Positions 36,270-45,462 of a DNA stretch of 64,000 bases are shown here, piece by piece (the first letter of the stretch is position 1; each line of letters starts with the position of its first letter). Under the pieces are notes generated by a model. It saw nothing but the letters and a program-made list of their open reading frames with translations, did not search any database and had not been told where the DNA came from. The stretch is from Prosthecobacter debontii (GTDB lineage: Bacteria; Verrucomicrobiota; Verrucomicrobiia; Verrucomicrobiales; Verrucomicrobiaceae). The position numbers and the translations under genes were made by a program. The stretch covers positions 186,001 to 250,000 of the forward strand of contig NZ_FUYE01000008.1 in the NCBI RefSeq assembly GCF_900167535.1, in the 5' to 3' direction.

Positions 36270-37760
36270 ATGAAATATTTGTCTCCCTTGCTCGGACTCC
36301 TCAGCCTCACCGTATCTCTATCTGCCGCCGAGCCCGAATTTCCCCTGACGGCGGATTCAAAATCCCAGCCGGGGGTGCCTCAGGGCAGCTTGATTAAGGA
36401 CACCTACACCGCGCGACAGGCCAGCGTCTTCCCCGGCACCCAGCGCGACTATCAGATCTACATCCCCGCCGGACTGGATCGCGACAAGTCCGCCGCCTTC
36501 ATGGTCTTTCAGGATGGCGTCCTCTATCAGGCTCCTGTCGTCTTTGACAATCTGATTGCCAAAAAAGACATCCCACCGCTCATTGGCATCTTCATCCGAC
36601 CTGGGGTGGTTCCTGCGGCAAATGACAACGCCCTGCCTCGCTTCAATCGCAGCTATGAGTATGACAGCGTCACGGCCGAATACTCGCGCTTCCTCCTCGA
36701 TGAATTTCTGCCCGCCATCGAGCAAAAACATCGTCTCTCTCTGAGTACGAATCCCGATCAAGCCGCCATCGCCGGAAACAGCAGCGGGGGCATCTGCGCC
36801 TACATGGTGGCCTGGCATCGTCCCGACCGCTTTCATCGTGTCTTCACGGGAGTCGGCACCTATGTCGGCATCCATGGAGCCGATCAACTCCCGGTGCTCG
36901 TCCGTAAGATCGAGCCGAAGCCCCTGCGTGTTTTCCTGCAAAGCGGCACCAACGACAACAACCTCTATTGCGGCGACTGGTGGATGGCCAATCAAATGAT
37001 GGAACGCAGCCTCACCTGGGCAGGCTACGAGGTCAACCACGCCTGGGGCGAAGGCGGACATAACCAAAAGCATGCCAGCCAAGTCTTCCCCGATGCCCTC
37101 CGCTGGCTCTGGAAGGATTGGCAAACCAACCTCGAGGTAAAAGCTAACGTCAAAGGCGAATCCAAGTGGAAGGGATATGAGGTGGTGGACATGGGGGCAT
37201 GGCAGCCCCTCGCCTCCCCCAAAGGTGCCCAGGGCCACGTTCTTCAGAGTTCCGTCACCGGAGAGATCAGCCTCACCGCAACCGCCAACGCCCGCACGCG
37301 GCTTCAAGGGCAGACCTCGCTACCTCAACCTGCCCTCACGGATGATTGGGCCTCCAGCAGCACCACCCTCTCGCCCGATCAAACCCTCCTCTACGCCAAA
37401 AAACCCGACTCCGAATACGTTTATAGTTTCCCAGTGGGTGGCCTGCTGAGTCAGGGGCAAAAGTTCTACCAGCTCGATGCCCTTCAAGCCGGCGACACTC
37501 ACTCCGGTGGTCTCTGCGTCGATACCGAAGGTCGTCTCTACGTCGCCACCTCCCTCGGCATCCAGGTCTGTGATCAAGCCGGACGTGTCAACTTCATCAT
37601 TCCCACCCCCACGGAAGCCACCGATGTCTGCTTTGGTGGCAAGGATCTCAGCGAACTCGTCATCGCCTGCAGGGATACCCTCTACAAGCGCCCAACGAAG
37701 GTTCACGGTGTGGTCAGCGGACAGCAGGCCCCGATCAAACCGAAAGCCCCAAAGCTGTAA
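36270..37760 (+). CDS. Secreted esterase fused to SMP-30/gluconolactonase-like domain
   Basis: A 496-aa exported protein in two parts. Residues about 20-280 form an enterochelin-esterase/D-type esterase with nucleophile GNSSGGICAY and a C-terminal His in WGEGGHNQKHASQVF. Residues about 310-496 resemble an SMP-30/gluconolactonase propeller (LYVATSLGIQVCDQAGR, TEATDVCFGGKDLSELVIAC). ATG 36270 starts a clear signal peptide (YLSPLLGLLSLTVSLSAAEP). Such fusions are frequent in Verrucomicrobia and Planctomycetes. The substrate is unknown. Confidence 0.82.
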   Translation: MKYLSPLLGLLSLTVSLSAAEPEFPLTADSKSQPGVPQGSLIKDTYTARQASVFPGTQRDYQIYIPAGLDRDKSAAFMVFQDGVLYQAPVVFDNLIAKKDIPPLIGIFIRPGVVPAANDNALPRFNRSYEYDSVTAEYSRFLLDEFLPAIEQKHRLSLSTNPDQAAIAGNSSGGICAYMVAWHRPDRFHRVFTGVGTYVGIHGADQLPVLVRKIEPKPLRVFLQSGTNDNNLYCGDWWMANQMMERSLTWAGYEVNHAWGEGGHNQKHASQVFPDALRWLWKDWQTNLEVKANVKGESKWKGYEVVDMGAWQPLASPKGAQGHVLQSSVTGEISLTATANARTRLQGQTSLPQPALTDDWASSSTTLSPDQTLLYAKKPDSEYVYSFPVGGLLSQGQKFYQLDALQAGDTHSGGLCVDTEGRLYVATSLGIQVCDQAGRVNFIIPTPTEATDVCFGGKDLSELVIACRDTLYKRPTKVHGVVSGQQAPIKPKAPKL

Positions 37761-37947
37761 TCCCTGGGGCGAAATTGGTGGGCTCGTTCGGACGGCCCGC
37801 CTCCTCAACTGCGCCTCTGAACACCTGATCTGGCAACCCAGGCTTGCCAGCCCGGCTAGTCTGTCTATTCTCGCGGGCCGTTTTAATTCCCAGCTAAGCC
37901 TCGACGGGGGCTAACTGGTCGTTCAAAACCACCCCTCCCCTTTCATC

Positions 37948-39984
37948 GTGGCTAAAAAATCCTCCAAGACCGAAGACACTTCCCCCATCCTGGCAGACAG
38001 CGCCCCCATCGAGATCAAACCGGTGGATGATCTCTATGGGGATTGGTTTCTGGACTATGCCAGCTATGTGATCCTGGAACGTGCGGTGCCGCACATCAAT
38101 GACGGCTTCAAACCCGTGCAGCGGCGCATCATGCACAGCCTGGATGAGCTGGAAGATGGTCGTTACAACAAGGTGGCCAACGTCGTGGGGAACACGATGA
38201 AATACCACCCGCACGGGGATGCCAGCATCGGTGATGCCATCGTGCAGATCGGGCAGAAGGACCTGCTCATCGATACCCAGGGAAACTGGGGCAACATCCT
38301 CACCGGTGACAACGCCGCTGCACCACGATACATCGAGGCGCGGCTGTCCAAATTTGCGCTGGACGTCGTGTTCAGCCCCAAGGTCACCGATTGGTCGGCC
38401 AGCTACGATGGTCGTAACAAGGAGCCTGTGACCCTGCCGGTGAAGTTTCCCCTGCTTCTTGTTCAAGGAGTAGAAGGCATCGCCGTCGGTCTGAGCTGCC
38501 GTATTCTGCCGCATAACTTCATCGAACTTTGCGAAGCCAGCATCGCGGCGCTCCGGGGAGAGGAAGTGAGCCTGGTGCCCGATTTCCCTCAGGGCGGCAT
38601 CATGGATGCCACGGATTACAATGGCGGTCTGCGCGGTGGTCGTGTCCGTGTCCGAGCCAAGATCGAAGAGGGCTCCAAGAAGAACACCCTGCGCATCTAC
38701 GAGATCCCCTATGGCACCACCACGGGCGGCGTCATGGACAGCATCGTGGCAGCCAATGAGAAGGGCAAAATTAAGATCGCCCGTGTGGATGACAACACGG
38801 CAGAGTTTGTCGAGATCGTCGTGCAACTGCCTCCCGGCACGGATGTGGAGACCACCATCCAGGCCCTTTATGCCTTCACGGATTGTGAGGTATCCCTCGC
38901 CCCCAACACGGTGGTCATCCAGAATGACAAGCCACGTTTCGTCAACGTCAACGATCTCCTCAAGGAGAGCGCCGAGCACACCAAAAAGCTTCTCGGTGAG
39001 GAGTTGGAAATCCAACTCAACGAACTGGAAGAGAAATGGCACTTCAGCTCCTTGGAAAAGATTTTCATCGAGAACCGCATCTACCGGAAGATTGAAGAAG
39101 CCGAGACCTGGGATGCCGTCATGGCCGCCATCTGGAAGGGTCTCAAACCTCATCTCGGCGTCTTAAAGCGAGCCGTGACTGATGAGGATGTCGCTCGTCT
39201 GACGGAGATCAAAATCAAGCGCATCTCCAAGTTCAACAGCTTCGAAGCCGACGAACATATCCGCAGCTTGGAGAAGGACATCGATCAGGTGCAAAAAAAC
39301 CTGAAGCAGCTCACCCGCTTTGCCATTGCTCACTTTGAGCGTTTGAAAAAAACCTATGGCCCCGGCAAAGAGCGCCGCACCGACGTCAGCAGCTTTGACC
39401 GCGTGGCCGCCGCCCAGGTGATCATTGCCAACGAAACCCTCTACTTGGATGCCAAGGAAGGTTTCGCTGGAACCGGATTGAAGAAAGAGGGCGAAGCCAT
39501 CTGCAAATGCTCGCCTCTGGATGACATCATCTACTTCAGCAAGGAAGGCACGATGACCGTCTCCAAAGTCGCGCCGAAGATCCACGTGGGGAAAAACCCC
39601 ATCTACATCAATCTCTTCAAGAAAGACGAAGAGGCCGTTTACACCCTCATCTACCGCGATGGCAAAAACGGTCCCGTTTTAGCTAAACGCTTCCGCATTG
39701 GCGGTATCACACGGGATAAGGTGTATAACCTCGCCAAGGGCAAACCCGGCACCATGGTGCTCTTCTTTGCCCGCCACGAAAACGAAGCGGACAGCGATGC
39801 CCAGAACCTGCTGGTTCATCTCAAACCGGCCCTGTATCTGCGCACCCTTTCCCTGAAGTTCCCCGTGGCTGCCCTCGCGATCAAAGGTCGCGACTCTCAG
39901 GGCAATATCGTGACCAAGCACGCCGTGGACCGCATCGTGAACGAACGGAAAAGTGCTGCCGCCTCAGATGCCTCTGGAGCCTAA
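37948..39984 (+). CDS. parC: Type IIA topoisomerase A subunit (ParC/GyrA-like)
   Basis: A 678-aa DNA-cleaving subunit, with catalytic Tyr128 in AAAPRYIEARLS and the quinolone-resistance region KYHPHGDASIGDAIVQIG just before it. It is shorter than E. coli ParC (752) and GyrA (875) and resembles the short Bacteroidetes/Verrucomicrobia ParC-like proteins. The start codon is GTG (37948). Its ATPase partner (ParE/GyrB) is not adjacent; the gene stands alone between a secreted esterase gene and an AsmA-like gene. Whether it decatenates or supercoils cannot be read from sequence. Confidence 0.9.
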   Translation: MAKKSSKTEDTSPILADSAPIEIKPVDDLYGDWFLDYASYVILERAVPHINDGFKPVQRRIMHSLDELEDGRYNKVANVVGNTMKYHPHGDASIGDAIVQIGQKDLLIDTQGNWGNILTGDNAAAPRYIEARLSKFALDVVFSPKVTDWSASYDGRNKEPVTLPVKFPLLLVQGVEGIAVGLSCRILPHNFIELCEASIAALRGEEVSLVPDFPQGGIMDATDYNGGLRGGRVRVRAKIEEGSKKNTLRIYEIPYGTTTGGVMDSIVAANEKGKIKIARVDDNTAEFVEIVVQLPPGTDVETTIQALYAFTDCEVSLAPNTVVIQNDKPRFVNVNDLLKESAEHTKKLLGEELEIQLNELEEKWHFSSLEKIFIENRIYRKIEEAETWDAVMAAIWKGLKPHLGVLKRAVTDEDVARLTEIKIKRISKFNSFEADEHIRSLEKDIDQVQKNLKQLTRFAIAHFERLKKTYGPGKERRTDVSSFDRVAAAQVIIANETLYLDAKEGFAGTGLKKEGEAICKCSPLDDIIYFSKEGTMTVSKVAPKIHVGKNPIYINLFKKDEEAVYTLIYRDGKNGPVLAKRFRIGGITRDKVYNLAKGKPGTMVLFFARHENEADSDAQNLLVHLKPALYLRTLSLKFPVAALAIKGRDSQGNIVTKHAVDRIVNERKSAAASDASGA

Positions 39985-40089
39985 ACTGACGCCTAAGGAC
40001 ATTTCAACGAAGAGATGAAGATCGAGCCGCCCTTCGGAGTCGCTACCTTCTTCTCTTGAATGCTGCGGTATCAGGACTAGCCTGAGAGC

Positions 40090-41448
40090 ATGAAAAAGCT
40101 GCTCTACATCCTGGTTGCCCTCGGCCTGCTCACCGCCACGGCCCTAGGCGCCGTTTCCTGGTGGGTCATGCAGAAAATGGGGCCAGAAACCTGGGTGGAA
40201 CTGGCAGAAAAAAACTGGAATTGCCGAGCTCAGATCGATGACGCTCACCTCAGCCTCTTCACTCGCCCGGCCACCCTGAAATTCACCGGAGTGCGGCTGG
40301 CTCCTCGTGATCTCGAAGTCGCCAAGCCTTATGCGGAACGCGCCCCCTTGCCCGCCGTCAGCGCGCTCGTGGAGATCCCGGAGATCACTCTCGAAGTGAA
40401 GTTGGATGACCTCCTCAATCGCCGCCTCTTTGTCGAGCAGCTTAGCATTATCCGCCCCAGCGTGCGGGAGACTCAGGACGCCAAAGGCAAAAGCTCCCTG
40501 GAGGCTCTCTTTAAAAAACCCGGCAGCGCCGAAGCTGTCGCCGCCACCCCCGAGACCTCTCCGCCCCCCGCCCAGGTCGAAACCAAAGCCGCCTCAGAGA
40601 GCAGCCCCGCCCCAGCCTTCGCTTACGCCGTCAAATCGGCCCGGATTGAGAAAGGTAACCTGGATATTGCCAATGGCACCACGAAGGTCGTCATTCAAGA
40701 TCTAGACTTCGCGCTCACCGATATCGATGTGAACACCAATGACTTGGTCAATCACAACCAAATGAAAGCGGCACTCAGCGCTGTGGTGAATGTCTCCGGC
40801 ATGGCCCGCATTCAGGGGGCCAAGCGCCCCGCTGAGCTGGCTCACCTCATTTTGAGTGGTCAGGGAGACATCGCCCCTCTCAGCCCAGCCACGAAAGAGT
40901 GGCACCCCGTTTCGAATCTTACGCTCACCCTAGCTAAAAGCTCCGTCTTGGCTGGCCACATGACCATCGGCGATGCTGCGGGCAAAGACCTGCGCAAACT
41001 TCAGGAATACGGGGTGGACCTCGCTCCCGTGGTGATCGGAGGGCCGCTGCAGGCGGATGCCGTGGTCACAGGGACCTTTGCCAATGACCGCTTCCAGACT
41101 CGTTCCCTCACCCGTTTCGTCTTTCCCGAATACGAGGTGGCCATCGAACCCAAATCTTGGGTGAATGCCGCTCAGGACAAGCATGAGATCGAACTTCGGC
41201 TGTCCTGCGGACCAGCCCTTCAGAGTCGCCTGACCACGGGCATTGCCAATGCTAAGCTCGGGGATTCCCTGGCCCGGGCTGTCACTAAAGCTCTCTCAGA
41301 CGAGCAAGGCCGCATGACTTTCGACATCGAGTCCGAAGGCTCTCTCTCCAGTCCCAAAGTGAAACCCAAGGTGGACCGTGTTCTCAAGAACCTCCTCCAG
41401 GGTGATGGCCTCGGTGATCTCCTCCAAGGGCTGCTCAAGAAACTCTAG
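40090..41448 (+). CDS. AsmA/DUF748-like membrane-anchored protein
   Basis: A 452-aa protein with an N-terminal membrane anchor (KLLYILVALGLLTATALGAV) and a long beta-rich periplasmic part. It has AsmA-type features, such as an early NCRAQIDDAHLSLFTRPATL strand pair and repeats of short strands, plus a Pro/Ala-rich linker near 150-185. The family is linked to envelope biogenesis and lipid transport. The match is to the general architecture, not to a specific subfamily. Confidence 0.6.
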   Translation: MKKLLYILVALGLLTATALGAVSWWVMQKMGPETWVELAEKNWNCRAQIDDAHLSLFTRPATLKFTGVRLAPRDLEVAKPYAERAPLPAVSALVEIPEITLEVKLDDLLNRRLFVEQLSIIRPSVRETQDAKGKSSLEALFKKPGSAEAVAATPETSPPPAQVETKAASESSPAPAFAYAVKSARIEKGNLDIANGTTKVVIQDLDFALTDIDVNTNDLVNHNQMKAALSAVVNVSGMARIQGAKRPAELAHLILSGQGDIAPLSPATKEWHPVSNLTLTLAKSSVLAGHMTIGDAAGKDLRKLQEYGVDLAPVVIGGPLQADAVVTGTFANDRFQTRSLTRFVFPEYEVAIEPKSWVNAAQDKHEIELRLSCGPALQSRLTTGIANAKLGDSLARAVTKALSDEQGRMTFDIESEGSLSSPKVKPKVDRVLKNLLQGDGLGDLLQGLLKKL

Positions 41449-41460
41449 CCCTGACCTCAC

Positions 41461-41772
41461 TCATTTAGGCGATGCTGTTTCTTCCGCTGCTTTGCTCAGA
41501 CGTTCGGCATTCTGGGCCATTTCTACATCCAGAGAGGTGATGCCGCCCTCGCTGTGTGTAGTAAGCTTAACGGTGACCTTTCTCCAACCGACAGCGAGAT
41601 CTGGATGATGATTCGCCGCTTCTGCCGCCGTGCCGAGCAACCGAACAAACTCGATACCCGTTAGGTAGGAGGCGAAACGATAGGTTTTCACCAACTCCGC
41701 CCCTTCTCGCTTCCAACCAGGAAGCGAATGTAGGGATTTTTCAATATCGTCGAGTGTGAGAAGAAGCCGCAT
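41461..41772 (-). CDS. Pterin-4a-carbinolamine dehydratase (PCD)
   Basis: A 103-aa protein of the PCD/DCoH family, which dehydrates 4a-hydroxytetrahydrobiopterin and recycles pterin cofactors. The active-site motif is intact: AEAANHHPDLAVGWRKV with the following TTHSEGGITSLD. The length is normal. It is convergent with the AsmA-like gene and divergent from sufT. No aromatic amino-acid hydroxylase is nearby. Confidence 0.93.
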   Translation of the reverse strand: MRLLLTLDDIEKSLHSLPGWKREGAELVKTYRFASYLTGIEFVRLLGTAAEAANHHPDLAVGWRKVTVKLTTHSEGGITSLDVEMAQNAERLSKAAEETASPK

Positions 41773-41834
41773 TTGTCGGGGGGGGAATCGGAATTCAATG
41801 GTCTAATATCGAGAAATCACAAGGCCGATACGAT

Positions 41835-41857
41835 AATTTTCATAATTTATGAAAATT
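41835..41857. promoter_or_regulatory. 23-bp AT-rich palindrome, candidate operator
   Basis: Perfect inverted repeat AATTTTCATAA-T-TTATGAAAATT, 62 bp upstream of the PCD start and about 300 bp upstream of sufT. It stands out from the GC-rich background and has the shape of a dimeric regulator site. The rest of 41773-42162 shows no further feature. Confidence 0.45.
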
Positions 41858-42162
41858 TTGTCAGAAATGAGTTCGATTTTCCAGCTTATGATTACTTTTT
41901 CTGCTCCAGCTAGAGAAACCAGAGCCTCCCCTTCCAAATTCCCCTCACTTCCCCCTCAAAAGGCGATTCAGAATTGATTCTCAAGTGTTCGTTCAGGTCT
42001 CCATTGCCAAAACCTCTCGTCTCTTTTTTGAGAAGCCTCTCGCCTTGGCAAACTTGGACAAACAAGCCTTCACTCATCTCTTCCTCATAAGCGTATCCCT
42101 AGCTCTCTTGGTTGACACTGGCCTTGCCACCTCCATCCTCAGACAATCTTTATCTTTTTTCC

Positions 42163-42720
42163 ATGCACTCCTCCCTCGAACTGAAACGTGAAGTGGACGC
42201 CATCCAGATCCCCAGTGGTGACTCCATCAAACTGCCCCTCGGCATGAAGGTGATCATCACCCAATCCCTCGGTGGCACCTATACCGTGGCGACTGACTTC
42301 GGCCTCGCCCGTATCAGCGCCAAGGATGTGGACGCCCTCGGCATTGACCCCGAGGCCTCGAAAAAAGAATCTGAGAGCACCTCCTCCAACATTCCCGAGA
42401 ATGCCAGCGACCTCGAAGCTCAGGTCTGGAACCAGCTCAAGAACGTCTATGACCCCGAAATCCCCGTCAACATCGTCGACCTCGGCCTTGTCTATGACTG
42501 CCATGTCGAGCAGACCGATGAGGGCAAAAACCGCGCTGTGGTCAAGATGACCCTCACCGCCCCGGGCTGCGGCATGGGCCCCACCATCGCCGCCGATGCC
42601 CAGAGCCGCATTATGACCATCGAAGACATGGACGACGCAGCCGTCGAACTCGTCTGGGAGCCTGCCTGGAATCAAGGTATGATCTCCATCGAGGGCAAGA
42701 TGAAGCTCGGCATGATCTAA
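42163..42720 (+). CDS. sufT: SufT-like iron-sulfur assembly protein (DUF59/MIP18)
   Basis: A 185-aa protein. The C-terminal MIP18/DUF59 domain holds VYDPEIPVNIVDLGLVYDC and the cysteine-containing loop LTAPGCGMGPTIAADAQSRI. The N-terminal extension of about 75 residues (IKLPLGMKVIITQSLGGTYT) is characteristic of SufT, an auxiliary protein for Fe-S cluster maturation. I start at ATG 42163 because the 17 residues upstream read like non-coding sequence. No other suf gene is present in the window. A strong terminator follows. Confidence 0.88.
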   Translation: MHSSLELKREVDAIQIPSGDSIKLPLGMKVIITQSLGGTYTVATDFGLARISAKDVDALGIDPEASKKESESTSSNIPENASDLEAQVWNQLKNVYDPEIPVNIVDLGLVYDCHVEQTDEGKNRAVVKMTLTAPGCGMGPTIAADAQSRIMTIEDMDDAAVELVWEPAWNQGMISIEGKMKLGMI

Positions 42721-42746
42721 CGGATCGCTTCCAGTCATTTTCGACA

Positions 42747-42772
42747 GGGCCAGCCCAGCGCTGGCCCTTTTT
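42747..42772. terminator. Rho-independent terminator
   Basis: A perfect GGGCCAGC/GCTGGCCC stem with a 5-nt loop is followed by TTTTTG on the plus strand. It lies between sufT and the convergent queA and ends the sufT transcript. Confidence 0.9.
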
Positions 42773-42778
42773 GTTGCG

Positions 42779-43756
42779 TCAGAGGATCAGCATGCAGTCG
42801 CCATAGCTGAAGAAACGATACCGCTCTCGGATCGCCTCTTCATAGGCCCGCAAGATCAGTTCCTTCCCGGCAAAGGCGCTAACAAGCATGATCAGCGTGG
42901 ATTTCGGCAGGTGAAAGTTCGTTAGCATCGCCCCCACGGCGCGAAACTCATAACCTGGATAGATGAAGATGTCCGTGCTACCGCTCTGGGCCACTACCCG
43001 CCCGGCATTGTCCCGCGCCACCGTCTCCAACGTACGCATCGCCGTCGTGCCCACCGCCACCACCCGCTTCGCCTGACCGATGGCCACTGCCGTCTCCTCA
43101 GTCACCTCATACTGCTCGCTGTGCATCACATGCTCGGCTATTTTTTCCGCCTTCACGGGCTGAAAGGTGCCCACACCGACGTGCAGCGTCACAAAGGCAT
43201 GCGGCAGCTGGGCTAGAATCTCCGGTGTGAAATGCAGCCCTGCTGTTGGGGCTGCAATGGCTCCCGCCGCCTGGGCAAAAACGGTCTGATAACGCTCCCG
43301 ATCCGCTGGCTGATCATCCCGGCCCATGTAATGCGGCAGTGCCAGGTGCCCATGCGCCGCCTCATCCACCTCGCGATCCCACTGGATGACACGCTCGCCA
43401 TTCTCCAGAATCTGCTCTACCGTCCCCGTTGCCTCGCCAATCTCCACCGTGTGGCCGATGCGAAACTTCTTTCCCGGCTTCACCATACAGCGCCAGCGCG
43501 TCGCCGTCAGTGGCTCCAGACGCAGCACCTCGCGCGAGCCTTCATTGGAAAAATATCGAGCCGGGACCACTCGCGTGTTGTTCATGACAAACAAATCCCC
43601 CTCCCGCACAAACTCTGGCAAGTCCGTGAACATCCGATGCGTGATCGTGCCCGACTGCCGATCCACCACCAGCATGCGAGAAGCCGCTCGATCCGGCAGC
43701 GGCTCACTGGCAATCAATTCAGGTGGCAGGTGATAATCAAAATCAGAGGTCAGCAC
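42779..43756 (-). CDS. queA: tRNA preQ1(34) S-adenosylmethionine ribosyltransferase-isomerase
   Basis: A 325-aa enzyme that transfers and isomerises the ribosyl moiety of SAM to preQ1 in tRNA, giving epoxyqueuosine. It starts with the canonical DFDYHLPPELIASEPLPDRA. Other blocks are MNNTRVVPARYF, AGAIAAPTAGLHFTPEIL, HVGVGTFQPVKAEKI and MLTNFHLPKSTLIMLVSAFAG. It is slightly shorter than the E. coli enzyme but complete. No tgt, queG or queD is adjacent. Confidence 0.96.
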   Translation of the reverse strand: MLTSDFDYHLPPELIASEPLPDRAASRMLVVDRQSGTITHRMFTDLPEFVREGDLFVMNNTRVVPARYFSNEGSREVLRLEPLTATRWRCMVKPGKKFRIGHTVEIGEATGTVEQILENGERVIQWDREVDEAAHGHLALPHYMGRDDQPADRERYQTVFAQAAGAIAAPTAGLHFTPEILAQLPHAFVTLHVGVGTFQPVKAEKIAEHVMHSEQYEVTEETAVAIGQAKRVVAVGTTAMRTLETVARDNAGRVVAQSGSTDIFIYPGYEFRAVGAMLTNFHLPKSTLIMLVSAFAGKELILRAYEEAIRERYRFFSYGDCMLIL

Positions 43757-43925
43757 GGCAGGAGGTGGCAGGTGATTCTAGCGAATCCACGAAAACCACC
43801 GGTAAAGCAACCGAAAGACCGCATGTCGCTTCCCTTCCCCCGTGAACCCCAAGGCACTTAGCATGACGTTTCCACCAGTGGAATCTCTTGCCAAAGCGCA
43901 GCAGGCTTTCCACCCTAGATACCTC

Positions 43926-45218
43926 ATGCGCTTACTCGCTCTCACTTTATTCAGCCTTGTCTCCCTCTCGGCAGCTCTGATGGCCGCTGAAGATTTTCCT
44001 CTGGCACCTGCTCAGGAATGCCGTCCCCGCAATGGTCTGCCGAATTTCTTGGCCAAGGTCAAGCAGCCGGGCGCAGAAGTGAAAATCGCTTACCTCGGTG
44101 GAAGCATCACAGCCCAAGAGGGCTGGAGGCCTAAGACACTGGCACATTTCCAGACGACCTATCCGCAGGCAAAGATCGACCAAATCCACGCGGCCATCGG
44201 CGGCACAGGATCAGACTTGGGGGTATTTCGCTTGAAGCAAGATGTCTTGGATCAAAAGCCAGATCTCATGTTTGTGGAATTTGCTGTGAACGATGGCGGA
44301 GCTGCCCCCGAACAGATCTTCAGGTGCATGGAGGGCATTGTGCGCCAGACCTGGAAGGCGCTGCCGGAGTGCGACATCTGTTTTGTCTATACGGTAACGG
44401 AAGCTCTCGTGGCACCGCTAAAGGAGGGCAAGTTCCAACGCTCCGCCAGTGCCATGGAAAAGATCGCTGAACACTACGGCATCCCGACCATTCACATGGG
44501 GCTGGAAGTCGCAAAGCTGGCCAAAGAAGGCACGCTGGTGTGGAAAGCCCCGCTGCCAAAAACGGATGAGGAGAAGAAGGCAATGGTGGGTAAGTTTATC
44601 TTTGCTCCCGATAGCGTGCACCCTCACCCCGAGACGGGTCATGAGCTGTATCTCGCCGCCATCGTTCGATCACTCGACCCGATCCAGCAAGCCACGAAGA
44701 CCCCAGCCCCCCACGTGCTGGACGCGCCATTCATCGCCACGAACTACGAGCAGGCCAAGATGCTGCCCATCTCTGCTGCCAAACTGTCCTCTGGATTTGC
44801 CAAGATGGATTTGGCGAATGATCCCTTTGGCAAACGCTGGGCCAGCCGCATGAAGGATCTGCACAAGGCAGGCAAAGCAGGTGACACCATCACCTTCAAA
44901 TTCAAAGGCACCCGCTGCGCCATCTATGACCTCGTAGGCCCTGATTGTGGTCAGGTCATCGTCACGTTGGACGATCAACCTGCCCGCATCGTGCCACGCT
45001 TTGACGCATACTGTACTTATCATCGCCTGAATACCCTACTGATTGGCAGTGATCTCTCTGACACCGTGCACACCGTAAAAATCGAGATCCACCCCGACCA
45101 ACCTGATAAGGCAAAGATTCTCGAAAAGAATAACAATAAGATCGACAAACCTGAACGCTTCGACGGCACGAACATCTACCCCGGCGCCATCTTGTTGGTA
45201 GGAGAATTGGTCGAGTAG
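43926..45218 (+). CDS. Secreted SGNH/GDSL-type hydrolase
   Basis: A 430-aa exported esterase of the SGNH superfamily. After a signal peptide (RLLALTLFSLVSLSAALMAA) it has block I YLGGSITAQEG with the Ser, block III FVEFAVNDGGA with the Asn, and block V DSVHPHPETGHELY with the Asp/His pair. A C-terminal beta-sandwich-like part (GDTITFKFKGTRCAIYDLVG) resembles accessory domains of sialate or acetyl-xylan esterases. The frame is open from 43842, but ATG 43926 fits the signal peptide. Ester substrate unknown. Confidence 0.87.
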   Translation: MRLLALTLFSLVSLSAALMAAEDFPLAPAQECRPRNGLPNFLAKVKQPGAEVKIAYLGGSITAQEGWRPKTLAHFQTTYPQAKIDQIHAAIGGTGSDLGVFRLKQDVLDQKPDLMFVEFAVNDGGAAPEQIFRCMEGIVRQTWKALPECDICFVYTVTEALVAPLKEGKFQRSASAMEKIAEHYGIPTIHMGLEVAKLAKEGTLVWKAPLPKTDEEKKAMVGKFIFAPDSVHPHPETGHELYLAAIVRSLDPIQQATKTPAPHVLDAPFIATNYEQAKMLPISAAKLSSGFAKMDLANDPFGKRWASRMKDLHKAGKAGDTITFKFKGTRCAIYDLVGPDCGQVIVTLDDQPARIVPRFDAYCTYHRLNTLLIGSDLSDTVHTVKIEIHPDQPDKAKILEKNNNKIDKPERFDGTNIYPGAILLVGELVE

Positions 45219-45462
45219 TTCAGCGTATTCCGGCAGCGCAGCTCAGATACCGGAACTTCAGGAAATGTTGATCATGATGGGGGAAGCTCCACCCAGCCAC
45301 TGCTCTCCACCTGAGGGGAATCAAGGCGTCAAGATGAGAAAGACTTGCCAAAGCCGCCAAAGTCTAATGCTGCTGAGGTGACACCACTCGTCCGTTTTTT
45401 GCTCGCCGAGTGGGATGCAGTCCCTACACTCACACCGACCTTTATCTTTTTCCCGACCGACC

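Noticed and set aside
37894-39153. 419-codon minus-strand ORF opposite parC
   Set aside because: Shadow of the coding strand, no conserved motif.
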